A stretch of 44,524 nt of DNA from an uncultured Pirellulaceae bacterium (GTDB lineage Bacteria; Planctomycetota; Planctomycetia; Pirellulales; Pirellulaceae), in assembly GCA_937929805.1 (NCBI GenBank), contig CALFUT010000045.1, positions 1-44,524 of the forward strand, written 5' to 3'. The translations under genes were made by a program, and so were the position numbers. Below are positions 42,302 to 44,524 of this stretch, in pieces; position 1 is the first letter of the stretch, and the number at the start of each line of letters is the position of its first letter. The notes below the pieces were generated by a model. The model saw only the letters and a list, made by a program, of their open reading frames with translations, was not told where the DNA came from and made no database searches.

Positions 42302-44191
42302 CTATTCTGTGTTGACCCCCGCCGCCTTGCCTGGCACGCGGGCATCGTAAGCGCCAGTGAAACGCCCTGTTTCTGGATCGAACACAATCATCTGACACAC
42401 GCCAACCTCGCCTGAGTTCGCCACAAAAAGTTCGTGGCCGAACGCGTGCAGACCGTTCCGAGTCTCCATCGGCAGCGTTGCTTCCACTCGCAAGTAATCG
42501 GGTGACCATTGGTGATGGATGCGCGGCTGAGCCATGATCTGACCGGGACTCATGCCAAAGTCGATCGTGTTGATCAACGCCCACAAAACCTGAGTGATAA
42601 TCTTTGGTCCGCCGGCCGCTCCGACCGTCAACATCGGCTGCCCGTCTTTCAGAACAATCGTGGGACTCATGCTGGACAATGGACGCTTTCCCGCCTGAAC
42701 ACTGTTATTTTCATTCCCAATCAACCCGAAATGGTTTGGAACACCTGCTGCGATTGAGAAATCGTCCATCTCATTGTTCAAGATCACACCCGTACCCGGC
42801 ACGATTACTTTCGATCCAAAGCTGGTGTTGATGGTCGATGTAATCGCGACCCAGTTGCCTTCCGAATCGGCGGTTGAAATATGCGTCGTATGCCGATCGA
42901 CGAAAACGTCTTCGGGGTTCGGTGGCTGGCCGTGCGAGGCAACCTCAGAAATCCGGTCAGGATCAATCTTTGCGAATTGCTGCTGAGCGTACTCGCGTGA
43001 GACCAAACTTCGGGGCACGTCGACGAACGCCGGATCGCCGGGCCAATACGCTCGGTCAGCAAACGCTAACTTCATCGCTTCGGCCACAATGTGAGTCACC
43101 TTCACGGGATCGTTGGCGCGAATCTCCGTCAGCGGAAAGGGCTCAAGCATATTCAGAATCTGAGCCACATGCAGACCGCCGGAACTTGGCAGCGGAAACC
43201 CGATCACTTCGTGGCCGCGATAAGTGCTTCGCAGCGGCTGACGAGTAACCGTTTTGTACGCCGCAAAATCGGATTCGGTTAGCTCTCCGCCGTTGGCAGC
43301 CATCCAGCTACTGACCGACTGAGCGAACGGGCCATGGTAAAACCAATCCGTTCCGTGCTGTGCAATGTTACGATACGTCTCGGCCAAGTCTGGCTGACGC
43401 AAAACATACCCGGGTGGCAACGGCTGACCATCGGCAGTCAAAAACACGCGTGCCGTTTCGGGGAACCGGCGGATCTCGTCCAGCACTTTCAACTCGCGGC
43501 GGTAATACACGTCACTGACCGCGAACCCTTCTTCTGCAATCTTTGCCGCCGGCAGCAGCAGTTCCGGCAACTCCATGTTGCCAAAACGCTCAACCGCTTC
43601 TTCGAACGCTTTCAACGCACCCGGAACCGCAACGGCTTTCGGGCCAAGCCGCGATTGTTCAGAATTCACTTCGTTGGTTTTAAGGTCGCGGTAGAAGTCT
43701 TGATTTGCTGCCGCCGGAGCCGTTTCTCGACCGTCGATCGCGTGAAGTTCACCGTCCGCCGTATGGATCAAGACAAAACAACCGCCGCCAATACCACTGT
43801 TGTAGCCATCCACGACTCCCAGAGTCAGACACGCCGCAATCGCAGCATCGATCGCGTTGCCTCCCCGCCGCAGCGCGTCGAGCCCCGCGTCAGTCGCGCC
43901 GGAATCCACTGTCGCCACCATGTTCTGCGAGTGAACGCCAACGTTCGGATAGAAGTGCGATTCGTCCGCCAGCCGCTTGATCGAATCACGATCGGCAGGA
44001 GCAATTTCGATCCCGGATGACGCCGGACGCAAAGTCGCCTTGGCCGGAATAACCGGCACCTTCGTTTTGCGTACCTCGACGGTCGGCAGTGCGGTGATTG
44101 CTTGACCGAAAATCGGTTGCCCTTGAAACGGGCTGGCGATTAACAGGACAAACGGCAGCAGAACATGGAGCTTAGGCGAAGTTGATGTCAC
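42302..44191 (-). CDS. ggt: Gamma-glutamyltransferase
   Basis: A 629-residue exported Ntn-hydrolase that transfers or hydrolyses the gamma-glutamyl group of glutathione and related compounds. The start is GTG at 44189-44191, with AGGGAA just upstream. The signal region is LLPFVLLIASPFQGQPIFGQ. A further GTG at 44278 gives a less likely longer form. The large subunit contains GGNAIDAAIAACLTLGVVDG and GIGGGCFVLI. Autocleavage exposes T435 at HTTHISTADSEG. The small subunit has SSMSPTIVL and the GAAGGPKII glycine block. It is the intact copy; a relic of a second copy lies at 37722-37802. Confidence 0.93.
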   Translation of the reverse strand: MTSTSPKLHVLLPFVLLIASPFQGQPIFGQAITALPTVEVRKTKVPVIPAKATLRPASSGIEIAPADRDSIKRLADESHFYPNVGVHSQNMVATVDSGATDAGLDALRRGGNAIDAAIAACLTLGVVDGYNSGIGGGCFVLIHTADGELHAIDGRETAPAAANQDFYRDLKTNEVNSEQSRLGPKAVAVPGALKAFEEAVERFGNMELPELLLPAAKIAEEGFAVSDVYYRRELKVLDEIRRFPETARVFLTADGQPLPPGYVLRQPDLAETYRNIAQHGTDWFYHGPFAQSVSSWMAANGGELTESDFAAYKTVTRQPLRSTYRGHEVIGFPLPSSGGLHVAQILNMLEPFPLTEIRANDPVKVTHIVAEAMKLAFADRAYWPGDPAFVDVPRSLVSREYAQQQFAKIDPDRISEVASHGQPPNPEDVFVDRHTTHISTADSEGNWVAITSTINTSFGSKVIVPGTGVILNNEMDDFSIAAGVPNHFGLIGNENNSVQAGKRPLSSMSPTIVLKDGQPMLTVGAAGGPKIITQVLWALINTIDFGMSPGQIMAQPRIHHQWSPDYLRVEATLPMETRNGLHAFGHELFVANSGEVGVCQMIVFDPETGRFTGAYDARVPGKAAGVNTE

Positions 44192-44524
44192 AGATCTTCC
44201 CTGATCAAGCGTGGCTAGACGAAGGTTGTTCAATAAAGAATCGGCATGAAAAACCGAGCCTATGAGCAAAATGGGCACCGTGATTACGATCAGGACAACA
44301 TGAACAAGCGGTTTAGCTTAACGCTTTCGATAGGCGGGAGGGCCGAGGCTCCGTTCGAGCCATTCCCAATAAGACGCGCCAGACGCGTATCGAATCAACA
44401 GGGTGCGGACGGAGTGTATGTGCCGGAGACATGGGTACCACCTGTTCGGGGACATAGGTTACACCCTTAATCTACTTAGTTTGCTCGCTATTTCCAGCCG
44501 CTGGGTTGAATCGAGCGCAGCGAG
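44192..44524. other. Upstream region of ggt with repeat at the window edge
   Basis: This 333-nt region holds copy C of the dispersed element (44333-44415). No gene was recognised. The right edge ends the window, so a gene to the right may be missed. Confidence 0.5.
44333..44415. repeat. Dispersed inverted-repeat element, copy C
   Basis: The left arm (GCGGGAGGGCCGAGGCTCCG, then TTCGAGCC) and right arm (GGTGCGGACGGAG) match copy A in the same orientation. The right arm's end (TGTATGTG instead of CCTTACCC) has decayed. The core differs from both other copies. Confidence 0.7.

Noticed and set aside
1-44524. CRISPR array or complete insertion sequence
   Set aside because: No regularly spaced direct repeats, and no transposase gene was found in any frame.

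Overview
The window looks like chromosomal DNA of a planctomycete, probably of the Pirellula/Rhodopirellula group. This is inferred from gene content, not from a marker gene. The clues are many secreted, lineage-type proteins (beta-propeller, EF-hand, carboxypeptidase-regulatory-like and DUF3857/transglutaminase proteins), an McsA/McsB pair outside a Firmicute setting, frequent GTG/TTG starts with patchy Shine-Dalgarno (SD) signals, moderate GC, and housekeeping genes scattered instead of in the usual operons. No phage, plasmid, CRISPR or complete insertion sequence was seen.

Layout. 1-3305: a tRNA-Val(GAC) with a terminator hairpin, thrS, and infC starting at a rare AUC codon. 3342-6706 (minus): a DUF2071 protein and three overlapping genes for a four-helix membrane protein with a beta-rich tail, a soluble relative of that tail, and a P-loop NTPase. 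6966-8931 (plus): a radical SAM protein and a one-helix membrane protein. 8961-13628 (minus): a two-cluster ferredoxin, a lipoyl H-protein-like carrier, a HemN-like radical SAM enzyme, a secreted beta-propeller protein and a RelE/ParE-type toxin-antitoxin pair. 13712-17586 (minus): an iron-type alcohol dehydrogenase, an aldehyde dehydrogenase/acyl reductase and an acyl-activating enzyme, a set that could turn a carboxylic acid into an alcohol. 17830-19557 (minus): mcsB and mcsA. 19749-25595 (plus): trpE, hpt, two glycosyltransferases and an anchored protein of unknown function. 25821-26442: a 29-codon basic gene (minus), divergent from infA. 27108-30449: two secreted proteins in convergent orientation. 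30818-35136 (minus): an EVE protein, floA, mnmA, a stand-alone Toprim protein and a stand-alone M41-like metalloprotease. 35285-42253 (plus): thrC, an EF-hand protein and a 1451-residue TPR/DUF3857/transglutaminase protein. 42302-44191 (minus): gamma-glutamyltransferase.

Non-coding structure is the other theme. Three copies of one roughly 80-bp inverted-repeat element lie at 10053, 22005 and 44333. A diverged direct duplication fills part of 26443-26706. There is a strong palindrome right before hpt, and a 3'-end relic of a second gamma-glutamyltransferase at 37722-37802. The best candidates for undescribed biology are the radical SAM / lipoyl carrier / ferredoxin cluster, the overlapping membrane/beta-domain/P-loop trio, the stand-alone Toprim and M41 proteins, and the 29-residue basic protein.
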